From: Halorarius halobius | GTDB lineage: Archaea; Halobacteriota; Halobacteria; Halobacteriales; Haloarculaceae | Length of the DNA: 64,000 nucleotides | Direction of reading: 5' to 3' | NCBI RefSeq assembly: GCF_024298865.1 | Contig: NZ_CP101161.1 | Location: forward strand, 517,227 to 581,226 | Shown: positions 25,201 through 33,579 of the stretch, one piece after another | Position numbering within the stretch: position 1 is the first letter of the stretch | How the letters are laid out: each line of letters starts with the position of its first letter | Translations under genes and position numbers: made by a program | Notes under the pieces: model-generated | Database searches by the model: none | The model's input: only the letters and a program-made list of their open reading frames with translations | Told to the model about the DNA's origin: nothing

Positions 25201-26580
25201 TCACGGGCCGCCGTCGTGCTCCGGCATCGAGGAGTGGTCGCCGGCCTGCCGTCCGGGCATCGACGGCGGTGGTTGCCACTCACTCGATACGACCGTCCGC
25301 TCGGGTATCGGCAGGTACAGCTCCGGTTTCCGCGTCAGCAGTCGCTCCAGAAGCGTCAGGTCCGTCGGGTTCGGCTTCTCGATGACCGCGTACTCGACGA
25401 CGACGGCGCCGTCCTCCTCGAAGACGCGGACGTAGTTCAGCCGGAACGAGGGGTAGAACACCCGCGGGAGCAACCCGAGCACGGCCCGTTGCCGGTGGAG
25501 TCGTCTCAGCCACGTACCAGTGTTCACGACGACGCGATCGTCTACGCCGGTGATGGAGGCGCGGTGGGTGTGGCCGTAGACGAACACCGCCACCTCGGGA
25601 CGGGCGTCGAACACCTCCCGTGCCGCCCCGACGTACCGGTCGTTTATCTCCTCCGGGTCGTCGCCACCGACCAGTCCGAACCGTCTGAGCGTTCGCCTGA
25701 CGTCCCGTGCGAAGAAGAACAGCGGGATCGAGATGAGGGTGAGGAGGAGGATGACGGCGACGTTCACGAACAACACGACGTCGATGAGCACGCCGACGAC
25801 ACTCAGCCGCCGCAACACCGCCTCCACCACTTCGTTCGGCAACGACCAGAGCCCGACGACGTCGAACAGCAGCACGACGACGTAAAACAGGCTGACGTTG
25901 AACAGCAGGAGGAACGGTATCACCGCGTACCGGAGAACTGGACTCATCTCCCGGTAGAAGTAGTTCGATATCAGCCAGTCGGGAATCTGCGTCATCGGGG
26001 TCACCGACTGGATGTCTTTCAGCCAGTTGAACTTCCCGTGCTTCGAGAGCTTCCCCGCTCTGCTCGTGATGCGGCGGTTCACGTGGTAGCCCGGCGGCTG
26101 GGCGTACGGGTTCCCGAAGTCCGGACTCTCGTTGTTCGGGTCGCGCTGCTGACCGTGTTCGATCCAGATGACCCGGTCGGCCACCTCCCGGGTGATGACC
26201 ACCTCCTGTTCGAGCGTGACGTTGTACTCGGCGAGTCGGTCGACGTACTCGTCGTAGCAGGCGAGTTCGTAGTCGTGATTGCCCGGGATGAACGTGATTG
26301 GCACCCGCTCGCCGGTCGCCCGGAGCTGTTCGAACAGTTCGGGGTAGCGGGCGACGAGCGCGTCGAACTTCGCCATCCCCTCCAGGTCGGTGAACTCCCA
26401 CAGCCCGAACGCGTCGCCGTTCACGATGAGTTCCGCGTCCTCGTCGCTCGCCTCCAGGTCCCGGAGGAACTCGACGAGTTCGTCCATGAACTCGACCTCC
26501 TGGAGCGTCTCGTCGCCGCCGATGTGCAGGTCGCTGATGAAGTAGTACCGGGTCGCGTCTCGCGGTGTCTCCTGGCTCAT
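25201..26580 (-). CDS. Metallophosphoesterase with membrane-spanning insertion
   Basis: The 459-residue protein has all calcineurin-like metal motifs: SDLHIGG (Asp17, His19), NGDAF (Asp56), GNHDYE (Asn101, His102), a His at 142 and YGHTHR near residue 337. Two hydrophobic segments (about 215-245 and 265-292) are inserted between the early motifs and GHTH, which ties the active site to the membrane. The domain resembles UDP-diacylglucosamine hydrolase-like phosphoesterases, but substrate is unknown. The two membrane-protein genes upstream on the same strand are close, so it may be in their operon. Confidence 0.85.
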   Translation of the reverse strand: MSQETPRDATRYYFISDLHIGGDETLQEVEFMDELVEFLRDLEASDEDAELIVNGDAFGLWEFTDLEGMAKFDALVARYPELFEQLRATGERVPITFIPGNHDYELACYDEYVDRLAEYNVTLEQEVVITREVADRVIWIEHGQQRDPNNESPDFGNPYAQPPGYHVNRRITSRAGKLSKHGKFNWLKDIQSVTPMTQIPDWLISNYFYREMSPVLRYAVIPFLLLFNVSLFYVVVLLFDVVGLWSLPNEVVEAVLRRLSVVGVLIDVVLFVNVAVILLLTLISIPLFFFARDVRRTLRRFGLVGGDDPEEINDRYVGAAREVFDARPEVAVFVYGHTHRASITGVDDRVVVNTGTWLRRLHRQRAVLGLLPRVFYPSFRLNYVRVFEEDGAVVVEYAVIEKPNPTDLTLLERLLTRKPELYLPIPERTVVSSEWQPPPSMPGRQAGDHSSMPEHDGGP

Positions 26581-26626
26581 GGGTCGTGCGGGCCGGGGCT
26601 GGTGGACTCGGTCATCGGGACGACCC

Positions 26627-27295
26627 TCACCGCTCGGCCGACCGCGTAGCCAGTCGTTCGGTGAGCTGGTCGGCGATTCCGGAGAGATACGCCGTGCCGA
26701 AAATCGCCACGAGCAGGCCGCCGAGCGTGTTGTAGAACAGGTCGAGCACGGTGTCGTCCAGCCCGTACTGGGTGAGGACCGAGCCCGCTCCCAGCAGTCC
26801 CGTGACGACGCCGATGTAGAACTCGATGAGCTCCCAGATGACGCCGAACGCGAGCACGAACATGAGCATGAACACGAAGAGGAACCGCGGCGGCATGTGG
26901 ATGAACTCGGTGTGCTGGTCGAGCGCGCGGACGACGGCGTAGGCGACGCCCGCGACCAGCGACGACGACAGCGCGTGGGTCATGTGGTCCCACCACCACG
27001 TCGCCTTGTAGGGGCTCAGGAAGTCCAGAAACGGGAGCGGGAGGGTCCCGAACGCGTGGAGGAACATCGCCGTCGTTATCCAGAGTACGATGCCGACCCC
27101 CATCGTGAACCGGTAGTTGCGCTCCAGATACGCGGGGAGGAACGTCACCACGAGCCCGACGGCGGCGTTGACCACGACGCCCGCGTTGGCCTGCCAGACG
27201 CCGACCAGCAGGATGGCGACCATCACGGCCTGCAGGAACCGGACCAGCTGTCCCTGCCGGCGTTGCGTCAGGCCGATGCGCCGGGCGACGCTCAT
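26627..27295 (-). CDS. Polytopic membrane protein, unknown
   Basis: The 222-residue protein has about six membrane helices and conserved-looking polar patches: WWWDHMTHALSSSLVAG, FGVIWELIEFYIGVV and GLDDTVLDLFYNTLGGLL. The last resembles the DUF2238 (YjdF-like) membrane family, in which WDH and E residues are kept. Start at the ATG that overlaps the stop of the upstream gene (27292-27295), so the pair is translationally coupled. Confidence 0.75.
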   Translation of the reverse strand: MSVARRIGLTQRRQGQLVRFLQAVMVAILLVGVWQANAGVVVNAAVGLVVTFLPAYLERNYRFTMGVGIVLWITTAMFLHAFGTLPLPFLDFLSPYKATWWWDHMTHALSSSLVAGVAYAVVRALDQHTEFIHMPPRFLFVFMLMFVLAFGVIWELIEFYIGVVTGLLGAGSVLTQYGLDDTVLDLFYNTLGGLLVAIFGTAYLSGIADQLTERLATRSAER

Positions 27296-27888
27296 GCGCC
27301 CCGCACCTCCTCGCGCTCGAGGTTCGCCTCGAGTCGGCGCGCGAAGTACCAGCGGAACAGGAGCGCGGAGACGACGCTTGCGGCCAGCGCCGCGGTGAAC
27401 ACGAGCATGAGCTGGTCGTTCGTCTCCACGAACTCGGTGCCGAGATACCGGGCCGAGGCCGCCGACCCGAGCGCCCACAGCCCCGCGGTCGCAAGCGTGG
27501 CGATGACGACGAACCCGATGGCGAAGTTGGGTGTCATCCGAACCGTCGTCGTCAACTGGAGCGTCACGACGACGAGGATGGCGAGCGCGGCGACGGCCAG
27601 CGCGAACACCACGTCACCGAGGAACGACGGGCCGAACGCGCCGGCGAGAAGCGCCACCACCGCGAGCAGCAGCATCGGCCACGGGACGGTCCGGGTCCAC
27701 GACCGGTGGACGACGGCGGGGACGACGGCGACGGTCGTGGCGACGGCCGCGATGGCGACGACGACCAGCGAGCCGAGCAGGAAGTACACCACGGCGGTGG
27801 CGGCGAGCAGTCCGGTCAACAGCCACGCGATGGCGGCGTTCACTCGTGCGTCCTTGATGAACCACTCCTCCGGTAACGATTGCTCCAT
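27292..27888 (-). CDS. Polytopic membrane protein, unknown
   Basis: The 198-residue protein begins MEQSLPEEWFIKDARVNAAIAW and has six hydrophobic helices with a basic C-terminal tail (RWYFARRLEANLEREEVRGA). No family recognised. ATG 27888 was preferred to a GTG nine bases earlier. It overlaps the next membrane-protein gene and may lead a three-gene set with the metallophosphoesterase. Confidence 0.7.
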   Translation of the reverse strand: MEQSLPEEWFIKDARVNAAIAWLLTGLLAATAVVYFLLGSLVVVAIAAVATTVAVVPAVVHRSWTRTVPWPMLLLAVVALLAGAFGPSFLGDVVFALAVAALAILVVVTLQLTTTVRMTPNFAIGFVVIATLATAGLWALGSAASARYLGTEFVETNDQLMLVFTAALAASVVSALLFRWYFARRLEANLEREEVRGA

Positions 27889-28171
27889 GACTGTCACCTC
27901 CGTGGGTGCGCCCGGAACGGCGGCCGGGGAGACACGCCCCCACGGTGAGGGAGGAAAGTTGTCGCTGGAGGATAATCACGATAGTTGCGTGATGCTCCCC
28001 AGTTCGAACCGTATTGCCTCGCCGGAACGAGCCGAGGAGCCCGCGAGCGCCGAAGCCACGCCCGGGGGCGGCTCGAACCGAAACCGGCAGGGAGCAACGA
28101 CAAAGCGGGAACCACTCCGCCCGCAAGTCGCCGCGATAGCTCGTCCACCGGGGCGTAACCGCCGGTGAAAG

Positions 28172-28191
28172 CTACGGATACGCAACCGTAG
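28172..28191. promoter_or_regulatory. Operator-like inverted repeat before DUF5518 gene
   Basis: CTACGG at 28172-28177 and CCGTAG at 28186-28191 form a six-base inverted repeat with an eight-base centre that is itself partly symmetric. It ends ten bases before the TATA box, where haloarchaeal activators or repressors commonly bind. Confidence 0.5.
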
Positions 28192-28201
28192 GGCAATTCT
28201 G

Positions 28202-28208
28202 TTTATCG
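28202..28208 (+). promoter_or_regulatory. TATA box of DUF5518 gene
   Basis: TTTATCG lies 24-30 bases before the ATG at 28232, predicting a leaderless mRNA. Confidence 0.6.
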
Positions 28209-28231
28209 CCGACAGGGCCCTCCGCCGAGAC

Positions 28232-28624
28232 ATGGTGAAGTGGATGGCTGTCCTGTACGGCGTCGTGACCGCGATAGTGCTCGGCCTCGTCAGCGGGCTC
28301 GGCGTCCCGTTCACCGACGCGTCGCTTCCCGTGCTCGGCGCGGGGCTGACCGGGCTGATAGCCGGCGGCGTCGCCGGCTACGTCGCCCGGGGTGGACTCT
28401 GGAGCGGGCTGGTACACGGGTTCCTCGCGACGACCATCGGGGGCATCGTCGTGGCGCTGGTGCTACTGTTGCTCGGTACCCTCGTCGCCGGCGTGTTCGG
28501 GTTCAGCGCGGGCGTGCTGTTCCTCGTCTGGGTCGCCTCGAACGGCATCCCCGGCGCGGTCGGCGGGGCGATAGGCGGCGTGGTGGCGCCCGAGGAGACC
28601 GCGGCCGGCCAGCCCGCGACCTGA
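28232..28624 (+). CDS. DUF5518 family membrane protein
   Basis: The 130-residue protein has four Gly-rich membrane helices; GLIAGGVAGYVARGG and IPGAVGGAIGGVVAPEE give the Gly-zipper look of the haloarchaeal DUF5518 family. Function unknown. Expressed from its own promoter with an operator-like repeat. Confidence 0.8.
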   Translation: MVKWMAVLYGVVTAIVLGLVSGLGVPFTDASLPVLGAGLTGLIAGGVAGYVARGGLWSGLVHGFLATTIGGIVVALVLLLLGTLVAGVFGFSAGVLFLVWVASNGIPGAVGGAIGGVVAPEETAAGQPAT

Positions 28625-28820
28625 GCGCAGGGCGACCCCGGTCCACCCGAGGTGCCGAGGAGCGGATGGCTCGACTTAAGCCGTTGAAGCCGTGAGCCGG
28701 AGGTATCGAGACGAACACTCACCCGCCAGCGGCCGGCATCCGGCGGCGGCCGGCGGCGGGACGCCGCAGTTCGACCGGGACGAGCACGCAGTACCACGGG
28801 GGCGGAAGCCGGGTGGCCCG

Positions 28821-29273
28821 GTGACGTACCGGACGTCGAACGTCGCCCGCCTCGCCGGAGCGGCGTCGCTACTCGCCGCGCTGGCTGGCTGGGGCTACCT
28901 GTCGCATCTCACCGCCGGCGAGACCACCGTGACGACGTGGGCGGTGGCGCTCGCGGCCCTGTTCCCGGTGAGTGCGCTCCTGCTCGGTGCCGCCGGAAGC
29001 CGGTCGCCACCCCGGACCGGGACGGCGTACGCTGTGGGGGTCGCGGCGGGGGTCACAATCCTCTCGGTCGGGTATCTGGGTGCCGTCACCGCGGATTACG
29101 CGACGGTGCGTACCCTCGCCGCCGTCGAGAGCCTCGAGTTGGGGGTCGCCGCCGTCGGATTCACGCTGGTGGGTGGGACGCTCGCGCTCGTCGACCACCG
29201 GTACGTCGAGCGGCCCGTGACGGCGGCCCTGCTGGAGGAGCGACATCTCGACGACCCGAGTCGCCGGCAGTAG
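28821..29273 (+). CDS. Small polytopic membrane protein, unknown
   Basis: From a GTG start (VTYRTSNVARLAGAA) the protein has 150 residues with four membrane helices and an acidic/basic tail (ALLEERHLDDPSRRQ). The reading frame is open back to 28692, but that part is Arg/Gly-rich and not protein-like. No family recognised. Confidence 0.6.
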   Translation: MTYRTSNVARLAGAASLLAALAGWGYLSHLTAGETTVTTWAVALAALFPVSALLLGAAGSRSPPRTGTAYAVGVAAGVTILSVGYLGAVTADYATVRTLAAVESLELGVAAVGFTLVGGTLALVDHRYVERPVTAALLEERHLDDPSRRQ

Positions 29274-29330
29274 CGTTGCTTCGCGGCAGGCGTGGGGCCC
29301 GGTTCCGCCGTCGACGACCCCGACGACCCA

Positions 29331-29342
29331 ACAAACATTTGT
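29331..29342. promoter_or_regulatory. Inverted repeat over the MFS gene promoter
   Basis: ACAAA CA TTTGT lies 23-34 bases before the ATG at 29365, at the place expected for the TATA box, and outer CAAC/GTTG arms extend the symmetry. A protein bound here would block TBP. Alternatively it is simply the TATA box. Confidence 0.4.
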
Positions 29343-29364
29343 CCGCGTTGACAGACACACGAGT

Positions 29365-30663
29365 ATGTCCACCGCCCGGATGCGTCGCCGCCGGCTTCTG
29401 CTCTGGGGTCTGCTCGCCGCCGGCTTCCTGTTCGTCAACTTCCACCGAACCGCGACGGCGGTGCTCGCGGAGACGCTCGCGGGGGCGTTCGACACGACCG
29501 CCGCCGAGTTGGGCTTTCTCCACGCCTCGTTCTTCTGGATTTACGCCGGCCTTCAGTTGCCGGCGGGACTGGTCGTGGACCGCTACGGGCCGCGGTGGGT
29601 CGCGGGTGTCGGCCTCGCCGTGATGACCGGTGGGGTCGCGTGGTTCGCGTCGGCCGGCACGCTGACGGCGGCGCTCGCGGCGCGGGCGACCATCGGCCTC
29701 GGGGGGAGCGTGCTGTACGTCGCCACGCTCCGGTATCTCGCCTCGTGGTATCGCCCCGACGAGTACGCGACGATGACCGGGCTCACCATCGCGGCCGCGG
29801 GCATCGGCGGCATTCTCGCCACGACGCCGCTGGCGCTGGCCATCGAGGCGGTCGGCTGGCGGACGGCCCTGCTCGCGGCCGGGGGCGCAAGCGGCGTCGT
29901 CACCGTCGGCATCCTCGCGGCCGTCCGCGACCGGCCGGCGGACGCCGGCCTCGAGAGCGTCGGAACCGCCGAGCAGTCCACCGCCTCGCTGTCGGAGGTG
30001 GTCGCCAACACCCGCACGGTGCTCGGCGAACGGGAGACGTGGCTGATGGGGCTGATGCTGTTCTTCGTGCTCGGGGCGAACTTCACCGTCCTCGGACTGT
30101 GGGGCGTCCCGTTCGTCGTCGACATCTACGGCACGTCGGTGGCGCAGGCGTCGACGTACGTCCTGCTGGGCAACGTCGGGTTCGTGCTCGGGTCGCCCGT
30201 CTTCGGCTGGCTGTCGGACCGGCTGGAACGCCGGACGAGTCTCATCGCCGCCTCGACGGCCGCGTTCACGCTGTCGTACGTGGCGCTGGTGACGGTGCCG
30301 CCGCTTCCGGTGGTCGGCGCGGCGCTGTTCTGTGCGCTGTTCGCCAACGGCGGCGTCGCGCTCGCGTTCACCGTCGGCAAGGAGCGGCACGACCCCGAGG
30401 TGGGCGGCACCGTCACGGGCGTCATCAACAGCCTCGGCTACTTCGGCGCGGCCGTCCTGCCGGCGGTGATGGGCGTCGTCCTCGACGCCTACTGGACGGG
30501 CGAGATAATCAGCGGCGCCCGCGTCTACACCGTCGCCGGCTACCGGGTCGCGTTCGGCATCGCGGCGCTGGCGGGCCTGCTCGCCACGGGGTGTGCGGCG
30601 TGGCTCCACCACCGCGAGTCGGGGACCCAAGCACCGACGGACGCGGCGACGAGGGGCGATTGA
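29365..30663 (+). CDS. Major facilitator superfamily transporter
   Basis: The 432-residue protein has 12 predicted helices in two halves. The loop after helix 2 reads AGLVVDRYGPRW, a variant of the MFS motif A (GxLaDrxGrr), and the second half repeats it as FGWLSDRLERR. FHRTATAV in helix 1 is characteristic of a haloarchaeal MFS subgroup. Substrate cannot be inferred. It is the only gene between two other units and has its own promoter. Confidence 0.9.
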   Translation: MSTARMRRRRLLLWGLLAAGFLFVNFHRTATAVLAETLAGAFDTTAAELGFLHASFFWIYAGLQLPAGLVVDRYGPRWVAGVGLAVMTGGVAWFASAGTLTAALAARATIGLGGSVLYVATLRYLASWYRPDEYATMTGLTIAAAGIGGILATTPLALAIEAVGWRTALLAAGGASGVVTVGILAAVRDRPADAGLESVGTAEQSTASLSEVVANTRTVLGERETWLMGLMLFFVLGANFTVLGLWGVPFVVDIYGTSVAQASTYVLLGNVGFVLGSPVFGWLSDRLERRTSLIAASTAAFTLSYVALVTVPPLPVVGAALFCALFANGGVALAFTVGKERHDPEVGGTVTGVINSLGYFGAAVLPAVMGVVLDAYWTGEIISGARVYTVAGYRVAFGIAALAGLLATGCAAWLHHRESGTQAPTDAATRGD

Positions 30664-30714
30664 CCGGGAGCGACCGACGGTGCGCCGCGTCGTGGCACCC
30701 GCGGACGACCGACC

Positions 30715-31407
30715 TCACACGCCGAGCGCGTCGGCCACGTCGTGGAACGTCTCCGCTTCGAGGCCGGGACAGTCGCCGGCGAACGACTCCCACGGCCCTC
30801 CCTCGCGGTCGAGCCACACGGACTGCATTCCGGCGTTCGTACAGCCGAGCACGTCGAACGAGGGGCCGGCGACGTGACAGATACGGTCGATGGGCGTCCC
30901 CGTCCGGGCGGCGGCGTGGCGGTAGATTTCGGGGTCGGGTTTGAACCGCTCCACTTCGTCGGCGCTTATCGTGTCCGAAATCAGGTCGTCGACGTCGGCG
31001 TGGTCGACCATCGAGTCGAGCATCTCGGGGTTGCCGTTCGAGACGACGTACACGTCGTAGCCGCCGTCGACGATGCGTTCCAGACCCTCGCGCACGTCGG
31101 GGAACACGTCGAGTTCGTGGTACACCGACAGGACGTCGTCCACCTCCTCGGCCGTGAGGTCCGCGCCGTTGGCGGCGGCCGCGTACGCCAGGGCGTCGCG
31201 GTTCATCTCGTAGAACGGCTGGTAGAAGCCGACGCTGTTGCCGACCATCGTGTAGAGGATGGAGCGGGCGCGCCACTCGACGGCGACCCGCTCGACCAGC
31301 GAGGCGTCGACGTACTCACCGAGTTTCGCGACCGTCGCGTAGGGGTCGACGAGCGTGCCGTACGAGTCGACTGTGACCGTCTCGACGCGGTCCGGGTCGA
31401 AGGACAT
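30715..31407 (-). CDS. Haloacid dehalogenase, type II (HAD superfamily)
   Basis: The 230-residue protein has the HAD motifs VTVDSYGTLVD (nucleophile Asp14), VVSNGNPEML (motif II), the Lys in RFKPDPEIYRHAA (motif III) and a late acidic region (HVAGPSFDVLGCTNAG). These match L-2-haloacid dehalogenases, which release halide from 2-haloacids. Many close homologues act on other substrates. Start at ATG 31407. Cytoplasmic. Confidence 0.85.
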   Translation of the reverse strand: MSFDPDRVETVTVDSYGTLVDPYATVAKLGEYVDASLVERVAVEWRARSILYTMVGNSVGFYQPFYEMNRDALAYAAAANGADLTAEEVDDVLSVYHELDVFPDVREGLERIVDGGYDVYVVSNGNPEMLDSMVDHADVDDLISDTISADEVERFKPDPEIYRHAAARTGTPIDRICHVAGPSFDVLGCTNAGMQSVWLDREGGPWESFAGDCPGLEAETFHDVADALGV

Positions 31408-31555
31408 ACGTCCCGCGATGCCCCGAGGCGCCTTAGCCTTGGGGCGCGTCGGCGCGGCCCGTGGTCGTTCACCACACGCCGTGACCGCCCGCCTCCGGAG
31501 GTTCTTGCCGACGATGGCCACCAGCCACTTACGTGACCCCTCGGTTCCGACGGAT

Positions 31556-31894
31556 ATGGAACGCAGACGGTTCCTCGGCGCCGCCGCGGCCGCCGGGACG
31601 GTCGCGCTGGCTGGCTGTTCGAACGTGCAACCGGACCCCGTAGTCGTCTCCTCGAACGCGGAGAGCCAACTGTTCGGCCCCACCACCATCGACGTGACGG
31701 TGCAGAACGAGGCCGCCAAGGGCGACGTGAACGTGGTCGTCAAGATATTCGGGAGCGGCGAGACGGTCCAGAGCAAACACACCGAGACCGTGACGATGTC
31801 GGAGGGCGCGAAACGGGAGGTCACGTTCAACGTCGACCTCGAACAGGAAGCCGAGAAGTACACGGCGACGGCGAAGGCCGCGGGCTTCATCTAA
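31556..31894 (+). CDS. Tat-exported small lipoprotein with Ig-like fold
   Basis: The 112-residue protein has an ideal Tat/lipobox signal (ERRRFLG to LAGC). The mature part is beta-rich (IDVTVQNEAAKGDVNVVVKIFGSG) and looks like a CARDB/FxLYD-type domain. Function unknown. It overlaps the convergent uracil-DNA glycosylase gene by four bases. Confidence 0.75.
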   Translation: MERRRFLGAAAAAGTVALAGCSNVQPDPVVVSSNAESQLFGPTTIDVTVQNEAAKGDVNVVVKIFGSGETVQSKHTETVTMSEGAKREVTFNVDLEQEAEKYTATAKAAGFI

Positions 31895-32493
31895 AGAAGC
31901 GCATCGAGTTCCGCCAGATACGACTCGCGGCTGTGTCCCAGCCGAGAGAGCCACACCTCCTGATACGACGGGTGCAACAGCGGAATCACCCGCCCGAGGT
32001 CGGTCTCGACCGGCACCAGCACCGCATCGAGGAAGCCGTCGAGCGAGCGGCTGTCGGCCGCGAACACCGAGCGCGTGGCGTGTTTGCCGGTCGTGAGTAT
32101 CGCGTCCGGGCCGACCCGCGCCACCTCCGTCAGCAGGTACGGCCGGCAGTTCGCCCGCTCCTCCGGGGTGGGGTCGCGGTTCTCCGGCGGGTGACATTTC
32201 ACCGCGTTCGTGTAGTAGCAGTCGCCCGCGTAGCCGAGGTCCGCCATCATACGGCGTATCTTCCGGCCCGACGCCCGCGAGGTGTACGCCATCCCCGTCA
32301 GGTTGCCGCCGCGCCAGCGGTCGGCGTCGGGGGCGCCCGCGGCGGGCGCCTCCCCGACGACGACCAGCGAGGCGTCGGACGGGCCGACGCCCCACGAGAT
32401 GCGGGTGCGGGCCTCGCACAGCGCCGGACAGCGCCGGCAGTCCTCGGCCAGCGGGGTTTGCTCGTCGGCGTCGGGGAACCGCGGCTCCGTCAC
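31891..32493 (-). CDS. Uracil-DNA glycosylase, family 4 (iron-sulfur)
   Basis: The 200-residue protein has Cys19, Cys22, Cys99 and Cys115 at the spacing of the 4Fe-4S ligands of family 4 UDG. It also shows the active-site motif GEAPAAGAP, the NAVKCHPPENR block and the late LLHPS motif. It removes uracil from DNA at the start of base excision repair. Length agrees with family members. Cytoplasmic. Confidence 0.92.
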   Translation of the reverse strand: MTEPRFPDADEQTPLAEDCRRCPALCEARTRISWGVGPSDASLVVVGEAPAAGAPDADRWRGGNLTGMAYTSRASGRKIRRMMADLGYAGDCYYTNAVKCHPPENRDPTPEERANCRPYLLTEVARVGPDAILTTGKHATRSVFAADSRSLDGFLDAVLVPVETDLGRVIPLLHPSYQEVWLSRLGHSRESYLAELDALL

Positions 32494-32553
32494 GGCCGGG
32501 GGGTCGTGACCGACCGGCGTGAAGCTTCCGCCCGCCTCAGGTGCTCGCCGGCG

Positions 32554-32892
32554 TCACCGCTGGACGTCGGTGATGCGCTCGAGGATGGCCTCGGGGCGCT
32601 CCCGGCCGTGGTAGCGGACCGCCTCCCGGTCCCAGTCCACGTCGACGATGCCGGCGTCAGCGAGCATCGGCAGGTGGACGTGGCGGAGCGACGCCCGCGC
32701 GGCCCGCCGGGACGCGTCGTCGCCGGCGACCACCCCACACAGTTCCTCGACGGGCACCACGTCGTCGCCGGTCCGGGCGAGATACCGGAGCAGGCGACGC
32801 CGGGTCCCGTCGGCGAGCACCCGGAGGATGCGGTCGACGTCCGGGTCCTCAATCGCGTCGGTCGGCGACGTGGGCTCACTCGATGGTGCCAT
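32554..32892 (-). CDS. Winged-helix regulator (DUF7344-like)
   Basis: The 112-residue protein has an HTH core (ILRVLADGTRRRLLRYLAR to LRHVHLPMLADAGIVDVDWD) and a wing ending in RYHGRERPE. This matches the compact haloarchaeal winged-helix regulators annotated as DUF7344. ATG 32892 was preferred to an earlier in-frame ATG at 32916. Target unknown. It starts 125 bases from a small membrane protein gene on the same strand. Confidence 0.75.
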   Translation of the reverse strand: MAPSSEPTSPTDAIEDPDVDRILRVLADGTRRRLLRYLARTGDDVVPVEELCGVVAGDDASRRAARASLRHVHLPMLADAGIVDVDWDREAVRYHGRERPEAILERITDVQR

Positions 32893-33016
32893 CGCGTCGA
32901 CTACCGACGGGCCCACAGCTACTATCGGTTCCTATCGCTCCGCTACCGACTGGTTGCCGGCTACGTGCCGACCGGCGGCCGGTCGCCGTCGGGGTGGCGG
33001 ATGCGTCCGCCGTCCG

Positions 33017-33244
33017 TCACTCCGTCAGCGGGAGCAGGATGCCGAACACGAACGGCGAGAGAACGAACAGCAGGATGCCGACGATCTCCATGTCGGTGAA
33101 CAGGGTGTTCTCCCACGCCGGTAGCTCGTAGTGGAGTGCGTGGGCGGTGAGCTCCGCCCCGCCACCGAGCGCGAGGAGCAGGAGCCCGAGCGCGACGCCC
33201 ATCTTCGTCAGTTTCGGGTAATCGATGTCTCCGTATCGACCCAT
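33017..33244 (-). CDS. Small two-helix membrane protein (DUF7860-like)
   Basis: The 75-residue protein begins MGRYGDIDYPKLTKMGVALG and has two membrane helices joined by a polar loop with LPAWENTLFTDMEI. I recall this as a conserved haloarchaeal small-protein family; the DUF number is from memory. A strong palindrome lies 44-64 bases before its start and is shared with the divergent gene at 33342. Confidence 0.75.
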   Translation of the reverse strand: MGRYGDIDYPKLTKMGVALGLLLLALGGGAELTAHALHYELPAWENTLFTDMEIVGILLFVLSPFVFGILLPLTE

Positions 33245-33287
33245 ATCTCGTCCGAGCGTGCAGCCGAGGGAAAGCGTTGTGAGAGAG

Positions 33288-33308
33288 TGTGTGACACGGA
33301 GTCACACA
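33288..33308. promoter_or_regulatory. Perfect eight-base palindrome between divergent small genes
   Basis: TGTGTGAC at 33288-33295 and GTCACACA at 33301-33308 match perfectly around a five-base centre. The site is midway between the starts at 33244 (minus) and 33342 (plus), the classic place for one dimeric regulator controlling both genes. Confidence 0.7.
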
Positions 33309-33341
33309 ACCGCTATCACCTCGCGGTGACGAGGCGTGTGC

Positions 33342-33575
33342 ATGTCCGATTTCGTCCCCGAGTGGCTCGCGGAGGCGGCGACGCTCGCGTTCGAACTGGT
33401 CGTGACGCTGTTGCTCACCGCGGCGGGCGTCGGCGCCGAACTCCAGAGTGCACAGGTGCTCGGCACGAACACCGTGGTGGCGCTGTGGTTCGGTTACATG
33501 GGTGCCGTGGCGCTGTACGGCGGCGTCGTCGTGTTCGGAAGCGGGCGCCTGCTCCCGCGCGTCCGCGGCGCGTAA
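33342..33575 (+). CDS. Small two-helix membrane protein, unknown
   Basis: The 77-residue protein begins MSDFVPEWLAEAATLAFELVV and has two membrane helices with a short Arg-rich tail. ATG 33342 was preferred over an ATG six bases earlier. It shares the palindrome with the divergent gene. Function unknown. Confidence 0.7.
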   Translation: MSDFVPEWLAEAATLAFELVVTLLLTAAGVGAELQSAQVLGTNTVVALWFGYMGAVALYGGVVVFGSGRLLPRVRGA

Positions 33576-33579
33576 CCGC

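Larger units (their letters stand above)
27889..28231. other. Intergenic region between divergent membrane-protein genes
   Basis: These 343 bases hold no convincing gene. They contain the promoter of the DUF5518 gene, with an inverted repeat at 28172-28191 and a TATA box at 28202-28208. No clear TATA box was seen for the minus-strand gene starting at 27888. Confidence 0.6.

Noticed and set aside
28692..28820. N-terminal extension of the small membrane protein
   Set aside because: The extra 43 residues are Arg/Gly/Pro-rich and unlike a membrane-protein start; the GTG at 28821 gives a compact four-helix protein.
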